From Clostridiales bacterium (GTDB taxonomy: Bacteria > Bacillota > Clostridia > Christensenellales > Aristaeellaceae): 47,672 nt of DNA. Where the stretch lies: positions 1-47,672 of the forward strand of contig SFFC01000021.1 of the NCBI GenBank assembly GCA_004556985.1, written 5' to 3'. Below are positions 21,351-32,223 of the stretch, piece by piece. Under the pieces are notes generated by a model that was given only the letters and a program-made list of their open reading frames with translations, was not told where the DNA came from and did no database searches. Position 1 is the first letter of the stretch. Every line of letters begins with the position of its first letter. Made by a program: the position numbers and the translations under genes.

Positions 21351-23039
21351 TTGTCACAGCAAACGATTGACGGGTTGCTCCTGAAGGAAATGATTATCGC
21401 GGGAGCCAATCTTCTTGAACAGAACCGCGAGGCGATTGACGCGCTGAACGTGTTCCCCGTGCCGGACGGCGATACCGGTACCAACATGTCCCTGACGATG
21501 AAATCCACCGTCCGGGAGATCGCTGCGCAGGATGTGACCAGCGCGTCGAGGCTCGCCGATCTGGCGGCACGCGGCGCGCTCAAGGGCGCGCGCGGCAACT
21601 CCGGCGTCATCCTGTCCCAGATTCTGCGCGGCTTTGCCCGTGGCATCGAGGGCTGCGAGACAGTGGACGCGGCGGCCTTTGCCAAGGGCCTGCGCTCCGG
21701 CGCCGACACGGCCTACAAGGCCGTGATGAAGCCCAAGGAGGGCACCATCCTGACGGTCATCCGCGTCATCTCGGAGGATTCCGCCCGCTACGTCATCAAG
21801 CATCCGGACAACCTGCCCGGCCTGCTTGACAAGGTCATCCGCAGCGGCGAGGCGATTCTCGCCAAGACGCCGGACATGCTGCCCGCCCTCAAGCAGGCGG
21901 GCGTCGTCGATTCCGGCGGACAGGGCCTGCTGACCGTCTTCAAGGGCTGGCGCGCGGCCTTCAACGGCGAAAAGATCGAGGAGACTGCCGTCGATGTCGG
22001 CAACGCTGCGACCTTCGAGTTTGAGGACGATCACGATTCGCTCGAGGAGATCAAATTCAAATACTGCACAGAGTTCATCATTCAGGAGATGAACCCCGGC
22101 GTCACGGAGGACGACGTCAACCGCTTCCGCACGCGCCTGACGCGCATCGGCGACTGCGTGGTCGTCGTGGGCGATTTCTCGCTCGTCAAGGTGCATGTGC
22201 ATACGAACGAGCCGGGCAAGGCGCTGCAGTACGCCTGTGAGCTGGGAGAGCTGGTCAACCTCAAGATCGACAACATGGCCGAGGAGCGCCGCGAGCGCCT
22301 TCGCCAGGCCGAGGAGGCGCAGAAGGCCGCCGAGCTCAAGCGCCAGCAGGAGGAGGCAGCGCAGAGCGCAGAGGAGGAACTCAAGGAATACGGCATGGTG
22401 GCCGTATCGCTGGGCGAGGGCTTCTCCGGTATCTTCACCGACCTGGGCGTCGACCACATTGTCGAGGGCGGCCAGACCATGAACCCGAGCATCGAGGACA
22501 TCCTCGAGGCGGTCGCGGGCGTCGGCGCGAAGACGGTCTTCGTTCTGCCGAACAACTCGAACGTCATTCTGGCGGCGTCGCAGGCGGCGGAGCTCTCCGA
22601 CCGGGAGGTCGTCGTGCTGCCGACGAAGAACGTCGCCATGGGCATCGGCGCCGTCATCGCCTTCAACCCGGAGGCGAGCGTCGAGGAGAACCGCGAAGCC
22701 ATGACGGCGGCGGCTGAGCAGGTCAAGACCGGCCAGATCACCTTCGCCGTCCGCGACACGGTGTTCGAGGACAAGGAGATCAAGGAGGGCGACATCATCG
22801 GCATCCACAACGGACGCATCGAGGTCGTAGGGAGAAGCATTCACGATATCGCCATCGAGCTCACGCAGCATGTCGTGGAGGACGGCGATGCGCTCATCAC
22901 GATCTACTATGGCCAGGACACGAAGGAGGAGGACGCCAACGCGCTGGGCGAGGAGATCGCCGCGCTGTATGCGGATCTGGACGTCGAGGTGCAGTATGGC
23001 GGCCAGCCGCTGTATTACTACCTGATCTCGGCCGAGTAA
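21351..23039 (+). CDS. fakA: Fatty acid kinase ATP-binding subunit FakA (YloV/DAK2 family)
   Basis: FakA phosphorylates exogenous fatty acids held by a DegV-type FakB carrier, feeding them into phospholipid synthesis. The 562-residue protein has the N-terminal DAK2 kinase domain (about 10-205) with NVFPVPDGDTGTNM, whose aspartates bind the magnesium-ATP, and the SRLADLAARGALKGARGNSGVILSQ helix region (split at ARG). The middle region has the GDCVVVVGD and VKVHVHTNEPG motifs. A charged coiled-coil linker (about 310-345) leads to the C-terminal EDD-like domain with VFVLPNNSNVILAASQA. The TTG at 21351 follows CTGGAGG (21336-21342) by eight bases and gives the family-like N-terminus. No FakB gene is in view. 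Confidence 0.92.
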   Translation: MSQQTIDGLLLKEMIIAGANLLEQNREAIDALNVFPVPDGDTGTNMSLTMKSTVREIAAQDVTSASRLADLAARGALKGARGNSGVILSQILRGFARGIEGCETVDAAAFAKGLRSGADTAYKAVMKPKEGTILTVIRVISEDSARYVIKHPDNLPGLLDKVIRSGEAILAKTPDMLPALKQAGVVDSGGQGLLTVFKGWRAAFNGEKIEETAVDVGNAATFEFEDDHDSLEEIKFKYCTEFIIQEMNPGVTEDDVNRFRTRLTRIGDCVVVVGDFSLVKVHVHTNEPGKALQYACELGELVNLKIDNMAEERRERLRQAEEAQKAAELKRQQEEAAQSAEEELKEYGMVAVSLGEGFSGIFTDLGVDHIVEGGQTMNPSIEDILEAVAGVGAKTVFVLPNNSNVILAASQAAELSDREVVVLPTKNVAMGIGAVIAFNPEASVEENREAMTAAAEQVKTGQITFAVRDTVFEDKEIKEGDIIGIHNGRIEVVGRSIHDIAIELTQHVVEDGDALITIYYGQDTKEEDANALGEEIAALYADLDVEVQYGGQPLYYYLISAE

Positions 23040-23071
23040 AGCCGCAGACCGTGCTGAGGAAAAGGAACCAT

Positions 23072-23098
23072 GCCGCGTCCTGTTGGGCGCGGCTTTTT
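23072..23098 (+). terminator. Terminator of the yloU-fakA operon
   Basis: GCCGCG (23072-23077) pairs with CGCGGC (23088-23093), followed by TTTTT. Flanking GAACCA and TGGTTC can extend the stem. It separates fakA from recG, so recG must read through it or use its own promoter, which I cannot identify. Confidence 0.85.
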
Positions 23099-23141
23099 GG
23101 TTCGACGTAAAAACGGCGGAGCACATCCGCAGGGAGGAAGC

Positions 23142-25139
23142 ATGCGCAGGCTGTCGGAAATCAAGGGCTTTGGCCCCAAGCGGCTCGAGGCGCTCGCAAA
23201 AAAGGGCATCGAAACCTCGCGGGATCTGGTCGAGACGCTGCCCGTTGGCTATCGCGACACGACGCAGCCCCTTTCGCCCGTCCAGATGACGGAGGGAACA
23301 CAGGGCTGCTTCACCGGCTTTGTGACGGGAAAGCCTGCGCTGCATCGGGCAAGGGGCATGCAGTGGGTCTCGGCGGTCATCGCGGACGAATGCGGGAGAC
23401 TCCGCTGCATGTGGTTCAACCAGCCGTGGATGAAGGACAGGCTCTTTGACACGCAGCAGGTGACGCTCTTTGGGCAGGCCGTGCGCAAGAAGTCCGGGCT
23501 GTTTGTCATCAATCCGACCCTTGAGGAGCCGGGAAAAATCACGCCCGTCTACGCGCCCGTGCCGGGCGTCGGCCAAAAGCCGCTGCGCGATGCGGTCGCG
23601 CTGCTGCTTAACGAATACGACGAGCCGGACGAGCTGCCGGAGAGCCTCGTCAGCCGCCTGGGCCTGATGGACAGGCGCGAGGCGCTGCGCCAGGCGCACT
23701 TTCCGCAGAGCGCGGAGGCGCTCGCCCGGGCCAAGGAGCGGCTGGCCTTTGAGGAGCTGCTGCTGTTCCAGACGGCCGTCATCGGCGAGGCGGGCGAGCG
23801 GCGGGAGACGATGCCGCTTCAGGTCCGGGAGGAATGGATCGGGGAGTTTTACAGCAGCCTGCCCTTCCCGCCGACGGGGGCGCAGCGGCGCGCGATTCAG
23901 GATGTCGCGCAGGACCTTCGCGGCGATCGGGCGATGGCGCGGATGATCCAGGGCGACGTGGGTTGCGGCAAGACGCTGATTGCGCTGTGCGCGCTGTATC
24001 TGTGCGTCCGCGCGGGCGGACAGGGGGCACTCATGGCGCCGACGGAAATCTTGGCCGCGCAGCATCTGCAAAGCGCCGTGGAGACGCTGGCGCCGCTGGG
24101 CGTGACGTGCGGTCTCGTCACGGGACGGATGACGGCGGCGGAGCGCAGGCGCGCGAGGGAGGCGATTGCCAGCGGCGAATGGCAGGTTGTCATCGGCACG
24201 CATGCGCTTCTCTCCGAGGGCGTAGAGTTCGAAAACCTGCGGCTGGTTGTCACGGACGAGCAGCATCGCTTCGGTGTGCGCCAGCGTACGCGGCTCGAGG
24301 GAAAGGGGCTCTCGCCCCACGTCATGGTGATGAGCGCCACGCCGATTCCGCGCAGCCTCTCGCTCGTGCTCTACGGCGATCTGGACATTTCGGCGGTCGA
24401 CGAGCTGCCGCCCGGACGCAGGGCGGTGACGACGCGCATCGTGCCGGAGGAAAAGCGGCAGGATATGTATGCCTTCATCCGCGCGGAGGCGGAAAAGGGG
24501 CATCAGGCCTATGTGGTCTGTCCGCTGGTCGGCGAGGGGATGGAGGAGGCGGAGCCGCTGCGCAGCGCCACTGCGGAGCAGCGCGAACTGGCAGAGGCGC
24601 TCGCTCCGCTGTCGGTCGGGCTCATCCATGGACGGATGAACAAGCAGCTCAAGGAGGAGACGCTCGAGCGGTTTTACGCCGGGGAGATCGACGTGCTTGT
24701 GGCGACGACGGTCATCGAGGTCGGCGTCAACGTGCCGCGCGCGACGATCATGGTCATCGAGGGCGCGGAGCACTTCGGCCTGGCGCAGCTGCATCAGCTC
24801 CGCGGGCGCGTCGGCCGCGGGGCGCAGGAGAGCTGGTGCTTCCTGATGGCCCAGCCCAACGACCGCCTGCGTACGCTGACGAAGACCAACGACGGCTTTG
24901 CCGTCGCGCAAAAGGATCTCGAGCTGCGCGGCGCGGGCGAGTTCTTCGGCACGCGCCAGCACGGGCAGCCCATGATGCCTGCGCTGATGCTCACGGGAGA
25001 CGGACGCCTGCTTGCCTGCGCGCGGGAGGTCTTTCTGTCGGTTTTGCAGGATCCGGGCCGGGAGGAGGAGCGGCGCGCGCTGCTTGCGGCGGCGCGGCGG
25101 CGCCATGCCTCCGGTGGGCAGGGATTCGGCAGAAACTGA
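23142..25139 (+). CDS. recG: ATP-dependent DNA helicase RecG
   Basis: A 665-residue helicase that regresses stalled replication forks and branch-migrates recombination intermediates. The N-terminal wedge domain opens EIKGFGPKRLEALAKKGI and has the FLP-type VGYRDTTQP block. The helicase core has Walker A GDVGCGKT near residue 272, MAPTEILAAQH, the DEQH box near 373, SATPIPRSL, and motif VI LHQLRGRVGRG near 565. The C-terminus has DLELRGAGEFFGTRQHG. The ATG at 23142 follows AGGGAGGA; the frame is open further upstream but through the terminator. Length is close to the usual 680. Confidence 0.95.
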   Translation: MRRLSEIKGFGPKRLEALAKKGIETSRDLVETLPVGYRDTTQPLSPVQMTEGTQGCFTGFVTGKPALHRARGMQWVSAVIADECGRLRCMWFNQPWMKDRLFDTQQVTLFGQAVRKKSGLFVINPTLEEPGKITPVYAPVPGVGQKPLRDAVALLLNEYDEPDELPESLVSRLGLMDRREALRQAHFPQSAEALARAKERLAFEELLLFQTAVIGEAGERRETMPLQVREEWIGEFYSSLPFPPTGAQRRAIQDVAQDLRGDRAMARMIQGDVGCGKTLIALCALYLCVRAGGQGALMAPTEILAAQHLQSAVETLAPLGVTCGLVTGRMTAAERRRAREAIASGEWQVVIGTHALLSEGVEFENLRLVVTDEQHRFGVRQRTRLEGKGLSPHVMVMSATPIPRSLSLVLYGDLDISAVDELPPGRRAVTTRIVPEEKRQDMYAFIRAEAEKGHQAYVVCPLVGEGMEEAEPLRSATAEQRELAEALAPLSVGLIHGRMNKQLKEETLERFYAGEIDVLVATTVIEVGVNVPRATIMVIEGAEHFGLAQLHQLRGRVGRGAQESWCFLMAQPNDRLRTLTKTNDGFAVAQKDLELRGAGEFFGTRQHGQPMMPALMLTGDGRLLACAREVFLSVLQDPGREEERRALLAAARRRHASGGQGFGRN

Positions 25140-25249
25140 ATGTGAACACATCGGATAAAAAGTATCGTTCGGTTTTCGTCATTCAGGCAAATCGTCTGAT
25201 GAATCTGCAAAAAAAGGGAAAAAAACTGGATTTTTCAGAGAAAAAGTGA

Positions 25250-25278
25250 TTGCCAAATCACGAAAAAGGCCTTATAAT
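25250..25278 (+). promoter_or_regulatory. Promoter of ppdK
   Basis: TTGCCA (25250-25255), a 17-base spacer and TATAAT (25273-25278). The leader is about 100 bases long. The preceding 110 bases after recG are AT-rich and contain no clear terminator. Confidence 0.82.
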
Positions 25279-25382
25279 GTGGCATGTGCGGCCATTTTTC
25301 AGGGTCGCATTCTGCGCCAATCATCATGCAGTTTTTGACAAATTGCAGTGATTATGAATGTTTGAAGGAGGAAAGAACAAGT

Positions 25383-27929
<2,547 letters not shown>

Positions 27930-27941
27930 TCCTTCAAACAC

Positions 27942-27975
27942 AGAGAGATGCGGTTTTGCGCCGCATCTCTTTTTG
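27942..27975 (+). terminator. Terminator of ppdK
   Basis: AGAGATGCGG (27944-27953) pairs perfectly with CCGCATCTCT (27961-27970), followed by a T-run. Confidence 0.92.
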
Positions 27976-28002
27976 TATGATCCAAAAACCGGCGCCGGGG
28001 AC

Positions 28003-28031
28003 TTGACATGTAAACGGTTGTTTACTATAAT
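28003..28031 (+). promoter_or_regulatory. Perfect consensus promoter of the rsgA-methyltransferase-TetR operon
   Basis: TTGACA (28003-28008), a 17-base spacer and TATAAT (28026-28031). The spacer itself is almost entirely occupied by an inverted repeat (28010-28025), so a strong promoter appears to be held off by a repressor. Confidence 0.92.
28010..28025. promoter_or_regulatory. Candidate TetR operator 1 (in the promoter spacer)
   Basis: GTAAAC, GGTT, GTTTAC: an inverted repeat with six-base arms lying exactly between the -35 and -10 boxes. It shares GTAAACG and GTTTA with operator 2; the two centres are 28 bases apart. Confidence 0.75.
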
Positions 28032-28037
28032 TGTGGA

Positions 28038-28053
28038 GTAAACGATCGTTTAT
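28038..28053. promoter_or_regulatory. Candidate TetR operator 2 (downstream of -10)
   Basis: TAAACGATCGTTTA (28039-28052) is a perfect 14-base palindrome, around the expected start of transcription. Size and symmetry are typical of TetR-family sites. The third gene of the operon encodes a TetR protein, which is the obvious candidate ligand. Confidence 0.78.
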
Positions 28054-28077
28054 TCCGGACGAAGGGAGAGGAAAGGA

Positions 28078-29124
28078 TTGGCAGGCATCGATATGGCGGC
28101 CTACGGGCTGACGGGGCAGCTCGCAGCGCTGGCGAACGCGGGAGCAGCGGCCGTGGGGAGGGTGCTCGCACAGGATCGGGGAAGCTACCGCGTCGTCAGC
28201 TCATCGGACGAGCGGATGGCGGAGGTATCCGGCAGGCTGCGCTATGACACGGCGGCGGCGGCGGATTTCCCGGCGGTCGGAGACTTTGTCTGGCTCAGGG
28301 AGGAAGAAGGCTTTGCGATGATTCAGGGCATCCTGCCGCGCAGAAGCGCTTTCGTCCGCCGGGCGGCAGGGGAGGGATGCGCCCGTCAGGTCGTTGCGGC
28401 GAATATCGACACGGCGTTCATCTGCATGGCGCTCAACGGCGACTTCAACCTGCGCAGGCTGGAGCGCTATCTGGCCGTCGCGTGGGACAGCGGCGCCGTG
28501 CCCGTGGTCGTGCTGACCAAGTCCGATCTGTGCGGGAACATGGCACAAAGGCTTTCCGAGGTTTCGGGCGTCGCCGCCGGCGTGGACATCCTGACCGTTT
28601 CGGCTATGGAAACGGATGGCATGCGCGCGCTGGCGCCATATCTTCGCCCGGGGAAGACCGTGGCGCTGCTCGGTTCCTCCGGCGTGGGCAAGTCGACGCT
28701 CATCAACCGGCTGCTGGGCGAGGAACGGCTCCAGACGAACGGCCTGCGCGACGACGACAGGGGTCGGCACACCACGACGCGGCGCGAGCTGTTTCTGCTT
28801 GCACAGGGTGGTATGGTCATCGATACGCCGGGCATGCGCGAGCTCGGCTTGTGGGACGCGGACGAGGGACTGGAGCAGTCCTTTGCCGACATTGAGGCGC
28901 TCTCTGCCGGATGCAGGTTTGGGGATTGCACGCATGGCAGTGAGCCAGGCTGCGCTGTCCGGGCGGCGGTAGAGAGCGGATTGCTCACCCGGGAGCGGCT
29001 GCAATCCTATCAAAAGCTCTGCGCGGAGAGCCGGTACGCCGCCGACGCGGAGAGCTATCTCGCAGAAAAGAAGGAAAAGTTCAAGCGCATCGCGAAAATC
29101 AACCGCAGCGCGCGAAGAAAGTGA
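28078..29124 (+). CDS. rsgA: RsgA/YjeQ-family circularly permuted ribosome GTPase
   Basis: RsgA GTPases act late in 30S subunit maturation. The 348-residue protein has an N-terminal OB fold (about 20-95, with VSGRLRYD and FPAVGDFVWL). The permuted GTPase domain has G4 TKSD, then G1 GSSGVGKSTLINRL near residue 200, G2 GRHTTTRREL, and G3 DTPGMREL. The C-terminal zinc motif is CRFGDCTHGSEPGC, followed by a basic tail. The TTG at 28078 follows GGGAGAGGAAAGGA. The standard copy of rsgA usually sits with prpC and prkC. This one is under a consensus promoter with two TetR-like operators, so it may be a second, inducible paralogue. That is inference, since the rest of the genome is not visible. Confidence 0.9.
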   Translation: MAGIDMAAYGLTGQLAALANAGAAAVGRVLAQDRGSYRVVSSSDERMAEVSGRLRYDTAAAADFPAVGDFVWLREEEGFAMIQGILPRRSAFVRRAAGEGCARQVVAANIDTAFICMALNGDFNLRRLERYLAVAWDSGAVPVVVLTKSDLCGNMAQRLSEVSGVAAGVDILTVSAMETDGMRALAPYLRPGKTVALLGSSGVGKSTLINRLLGEERLQTNGLRDDDRGRHTTTRRELFLLAQGGMVIDTPGMRELGLWDADEGLEQSFADIEALSAGCRFGDCTHGSEPGCAVRAAVESGLLTRERLQSYQKLCAESRYAADAESYLAEKKEKFKRIAKINRSARRK

Positions 29125-29133
29125 GAAAGAACG

Positions 29134-29853
29134 ATGAAGTATAGCAGAAGCGGGAAATACGGCACGCCCGAACTGATGAAAAAGATCATGGGTCCCAATC
29201 CCGTCAAGCTCGAGGAAGAGCTGCTGCAGGATCACAGGATTAAAGAGGGAGCGGTCGTCTGCGATCTGGGCAGCGGGCAGGGGCTGACGAGCGTATTCCT
29301 CGCGCGGGAATACGGGTTTACCGTCTACGCGGCGGATCTTTGGAGCGAGCCGGAGGACAACCGGCGGTTCTTTGACGGGATGGGTCTGAGTCGCGCACAG
29401 ATCATTCCCGTCAAGGCGGACGCGGAGCATCTGCCGTTTGAGCGGGAATTCTTCGATGCGGTGGTCAGCATCGATTCCTACCATTACTTTGGCCGGGACG
29501 GGCGTTTTCTGGACGAAAAGCTGCTGCCGTTCGTGAAGCCGGGCGGCTATGTCTATATCGCTATTCCCGGCATGAAGCAGGACTGCCACGACCATCTGCC
29601 GCCGGAGCTGCTGCTCTCCTGGACGCCGGAGGATCTTGAAACGATGCACGACGTGCACTACTGGAGCAATCTGACCAGCCAATCCAGGGACGCGGAGGTC
29701 ATCGAAGTCTGCGAAATGGAGAGCAACGAAGAGGTATGGGCGGACTGGCTGCGCCAGGAAAACCCCTATGCCGTCGGCGACCGGAAGTCCATGGAGGCCG
29801 GCGGTGGAGAATATCTGAATTTCGTGAAGATCGTCCTGAGAAAGAGGGCGTGA
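29134..29853 (+). CDS. Class I SAM-dependent methyltransferase
   Basis: A 239-residue methyltransferase. SAM motif I is VVCDLGSGQGLTS near residue 40, motif II region VYAADLW near 65, the acidic loop VKADAEHLPFE near 89, and motif IV FDAVVSIDSYHYFG near 107, followed by LLPFVKPGGYVYIAIPG. This arrangement resembles ubiquinone/cyclopropane-type small-molecule methyltransferases. The N-terminal GKYGTPELMKKIMGPNPVK is shared with many Firmicute proteins of unknown substrate. It starts nine bases after the GTPase gene, with AGAAAG as a weak ribosome binding site, and precedes the TetR gene. The substrate may be the compound that relieves TetR repression; this is speculative. Confidence 0.85.
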   Translation: MKYSRSGKYGTPELMKKIMGPNPVKLEEELLQDHRIKEGAVVCDLGSGQGLTSVFLAREYGFTVYAADLWSEPEDNRRFFDGMGLSRAQIIPVKADAEHLPFEREFFDAVVSIDSYHYFGRDGRFLDEKLLPFVKPGGYVYIAIPGMKQDCHDHLPPELLLSWTPEDLETMHDVHYWSNLTSQSRDAEVIEVCEMESNEEVWADWLRQENPYAVGDRKSMEAGGGEYLNFVKIVLRKRA

Positions 29854-29909
29854 CCGCCAGCGCATGGATGCGCGGCAGCTGCGAAAACCGGGAGACAGGG
29901 GGGAGCGGC

Positions 29910-30551
29910 ATGGAGCAGAGCGGCGAAGGCCGGGCGGAGAGCACAAAGGAACGCATCCTTCAGACTGCGCTTTCCCTATTTGCGCGGGACGGCTACGAGG
30001 CGACAAGCGTCAGCGCCATCGCGGGGGAGCTGGGCATCACCAAGGGCGCGCTGTACAGGCATTACAGGAACAAGCACGACATCCTCGAGCATATCGTGGC
30101 GCGGATGGTTCAGATCGACGCGGAGCGCTCCCGCCGGTTTCATGTGCCGGAGCTGCCGACGGACGTGCCGCAGGAGAGCCTGCTGTCGGTGACGATGCGG
30201 GAAATCCAGGCGTTTTCGCTCGCTCAGTTTGACTTTTGGACGGGCGATGCGTTTGCCGCACGGTTTCGCAGGCTGCTGACGCTGGAACAGTATCGCAGCG
30301 GGGAGATGGCGCAGCTGTACAGAAGCTGCCTGACGTCAGGGCCTGTGGCCTACATGGAGGGCATCTTCCGCGCGATGGCGGAGCGCGGGGCGATCCGCGC
30401 GGACGACCCCGGTACGCTCGCGCTGGAATTCTACGCGCCGCTCTGGCTGCTCATCTGCGCCTGCGACGAACCGCAGAGCCGGGAGCGCGGGCGGGCGCTG
30501 CTTAAGGCGCATATCGATCGCTTCATCCGGGAGACCTCGGCCGAATTTTAG
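29910..30551 (+). CDS. TetR-family transcriptional regulator
   Basis: A 213-residue regulator. The N-terminal helix-turn-helix is typical: STKERILQTALSLFARDGYE, then TSVSAIAGELGITKGALYRHY and NKHDILEHIV. The C-terminal ligand-binding and dimerisation half is helical and unlike any specific subfamily I know. The ATG at 29910 with GGGGGGAG just before is preferred to earlier in-frame starts that run into the methyltransferase gene. It is third in its operon, and the operon promoter carries two TAAACG-type palindromes, so autoregulation is likely. The terminator hairpin begins before the stop codon. Confidence 0.9.
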   Translation: MEQSGEGRAESTKERILQTALSLFARDGYEATSVSAIAGELGITKGALYRHYRNKHDILEHIVARMVQIDAERSRRFHVPELPTDVPQESLLSVTMREIQAFSLAQFDFWTGDAFAARFRRLLTLEQYRSGEMAQLYRSCLTSGPVAYMEGIFRAMAERGAIRADDPGTLALEFYAPLWLLICACDEPQSRERGRALLKAHIDRFIRETSAEF

Positions 30552-30567
30552 GCCGGGGGCTTTTTTC
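30535..30567 (+). terminator. Terminator overlapping the TetR stop codon
   Basis: CCTCGGCC pairs with GGCCGGGG across the loop GAATTTTA, which contains part of the stop codon, followed by TTTTTT. Confidence 0.85.
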
Positions 30568-30580
30568 TTGCGCCGATCTA

Positions 30581-30589
30581 TGCTATAAT
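30581..30589 (+). promoter_or_regulatory. Extended -10 promoter of the 386-residue membrane protein gene
   Basis: TGC followed by TATAAT is a perfect extended -10. The -35 position falls in the terminator T-run and is weak. The leader is about 115 bases. Confidence 0.6.
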
Positions 30590-30708
30590 ACCGTTTACGA
30601 GCTTTTTGCCCATCCTTCGACAAAAGATGCGGCGGCGGGAAGACTTTCTTGCCCTGCTTCGTTATTAAGACAGGATGACTTCGTTTTTCGCGCACAGGAG
30701 GCGATGAT

Positions 30709-31869
30709 ATGCGATCAAACCGACCCAGCTACTCCGCTACGCCGGCGGGTTCGGCCAAGGCGCTGGATCAGAAGCCGAAGCCCAAGAAATCCAAAAGAGA
30801 GCTCAACCAGCTGATGCTGCTGGTCTTTTTCGTGCTGCTGCCCGTCATCGGGCTGCTGGCGATCTTCTTTCAGCCCGTGCGCTGGGCCTTTTTGGTCGCG
30901 GTTGTGGCCGCGCTTGCGCTGATGTGGGTCAGCCATGCGTTCCTCTTCCCGGGCAGGACGATCCTTTCCGCGATCTACGGTCTAGCGTTTGTCTTCACGC
31001 TGGTGACGGCGCTGAGCGCGTCTCCGTCCGGGTCATCTGTCCGCCAGCCGGCTGCCGGCTTTTTGACGCCGGTTCCGCAGGCCGCCGCGACCCCGCAGTT
31101 CAATTACAGCACGATGAGCACGAGCGTCCCCGACGGGTATTATGCGGGAAGCTCGCTGATGGAGACGCAGGACGTCGGTATCTCGGGCGGCAGCGAGGAT
31201 GAATCCTCCGCCGATCTTGGGCTGAGCGACGCCGGAGCGAGCGGATATGTCTCCGCGGTCAAATCGGAGGCGGAAATCGCGCTGGAAAACTTCATGGAAC
31301 GCTGGCGCAAGGGCATCATAGCCGACATGGTCGAATACACGTCGGCCAGCTGGCAGGCGGAACAGAACGCCAACAACGATTCCGGCGCGGCGCAGCAGCT
31401 GTTCTGGAAATTCATGAACCGTCCCCTTGTCGACTGGCGGCAGATGTCTGCGCCGACGGGCACGGACGAGAGCACGGCGCGCACGATCACGGTGCAGGCC
31501 GACGTCAGCTACAGCGGCGAGACGCGCACCTACCAGTATGACGCGATTACGCTCAACGAAAACGGAAAGTGGGCCGTCGACCCCAACTCGCTCTCCAGCG
31601 GCATCCTCGTCGAGCAGGCGACGCCGACCCCGGATCCCAACATCACGCCGACGCCGGAGCCCGAGCCCACGCCCACACCGACGCCCGGCCCGAAGACCAA
31701 GCTCTACTACAACAAAAACGGCGGCAAGAAATACCACATCGATCCCGAATGCTACACGGTCGACAAGCAATATTTGCCGCTGTCTAGCTTCACCTATGGC
31801 GACCTCTCCAAGAGTCCATACAACAAGCTGGAGCCCTGCGACAAGTGCGGCGCGCCGGCCAAGCCCTGA
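30709..31869 (+). CDS. Membrane protein with extracytoplasmic domain and C-terminal Cys/His motif
   Basis: A 386-residue protein. The cytoplasmic N-terminus is basic and proline-rich (KPKPKKSKRELN). Three membrane segments follow (about 37-55, 62-80 and 83-103). Next come a low-complexity Ser/Gly/Asp linker and a small domain of about 180-300 (LENFMERWRKGIIADMVEYT and TYQYDAITLNENGKWAVDP, split at DAI). A TPTPEPEPTPTPTPGP linker leads to a C-terminal module with KKYHIDPECY, YLPLSSF and LEPCDKCGAP. This H-x4-C...C-x2-C pattern resembles the small metal-binding tail of some surface nucleases and Ada-type zinc sites. No catalytic residues are recognised. AGGAGGCGAT precedes the ATG. Function unknown. 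Confidence 0.75.
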   Translation: MRSNRPSYSATPAGSAKALDQKPKPKKSKRELNQLMLLVFFVLLPVIGLLAIFFQPVRWAFLVAVVAALALMWVSHAFLFPGRTILSAIYGLAFVFTLVTALSASPSGSSVRQPAAGFLTPVPQAAATPQFNYSTMSTSVPDGYYAGSSLMETQDVGISGGSEDESSADLGLSDAGASGYVSAVKSEAEIALENFMERWRKGIIADMVEYTSASWQAEQNANNDSGAAQQLFWKFMNRPLVDWRQMSAPTGTDESTARTITVQADVSYSGETRTYQYDAITLNENGKWAVDPNSLSSGILVEQATPTPDPNITPTPEPEPTPTPTPGPKTKLYYNKNGGKKYHIDPECYTVDKQYLPLSSFTYGDLSKSPYNKLEPCDKCGAPAKP

Positions 31870-31876
31870 TTTTTGA

Positions 31877-31917
31877 CAAAAAGCGGTGAGCAGAAAAAGC
31901 TGCCCGCCGCTTTTTTG
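31877..31917 (+). terminator. Terminator of the 386-residue membrane protein gene
   Basis: AAAAAGCGG pairs with CCGCTTTTTT, with a further inner pairing of AGCAG and CTGC. It overlaps the minus-strand terminator next to it. Confidence 0.85.
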
Positions 31918-31945
31918 TAAAAAAAACCGCCGGCCGGGCCGGCGG
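31918..31945 (-). terminator. Terminator of the thioesterase/Nif11-like operon
   Basis: On the minus strand CCGCCGGC and GCCGGCGG enclose a short loop and are followed by a run of eight T. It lies nine bases after the stop of the small protein gene. Confidence 0.9.
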
Positions 31946-31953
31946 AAAGCGCT

Positions 31954-32223
31954 TCATTCGATGGAAGCGAAGAACATCTCGTAGGCGTCGTCAAAGCAGT
32001 CGTAGGGCAGGGGATTGCCGCCGTTGGTCGACTTGGTCTGGTTGCAGGAGAATTCTTCGCCGTCGGAGATCACGTCGCCCAGCGACAGGGGAAAGCCGCT
32101 TTCAGTCGCAAAATCGCACAGCGCGCTGAGCGGGTCGGCCGCATTGCGCGTGGCAAGCAGCGCCGCGCGGAAGGCCGGATCACAAAGCGCACGCTCGCGC
32201 AGAGCCAGCAGCGTGTCGTTCAT
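31954..32223 (-). CDS. Nif11-leader-like small acidic protein coupled to a thioesterase
   Basis: An 89-residue protein. Residues 1-52 match the Nif11 leader pattern: a start helix (TLLALRERALCDPAFRAALL), a spacer with RNAADPLSALCDFATESGF, then PLSLGDVISDGEE. The tail runs CNQTKSTNGG and then NPLPYDCFDDAYEMFFASIE, so a Gly-Gly pair precedes an acidic, aromatic 20-residue end. Nif11 domains occur as leaders of ribosomally made modified peptides and also as free proteins. No modification, protease or export gene is nearby. The ATG at 32223 overlaps the thioesterase stop (ATGA on the minus strand) and has GGAGGAGG inside the upstream gene, so translation is coupled. Function unknown; the Nif11 resemblance is by eye. 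Confidence 0.7.
   Translation of the reverse strand: MNDTLLALRERALCDPAFRAALLATRNAADPLSALCDFATESGFPLSLGDVISDGEEFSCNQTKSTNGGNPLPYDCFDDAYEMFFASIE

Noticed and set aside
21354..25151. A 1265-codon minus-strand frame opposite fakA and recG
   Set aside because: It runs unbroken across two well-supported genes and a terminator, with no recognisable domain.
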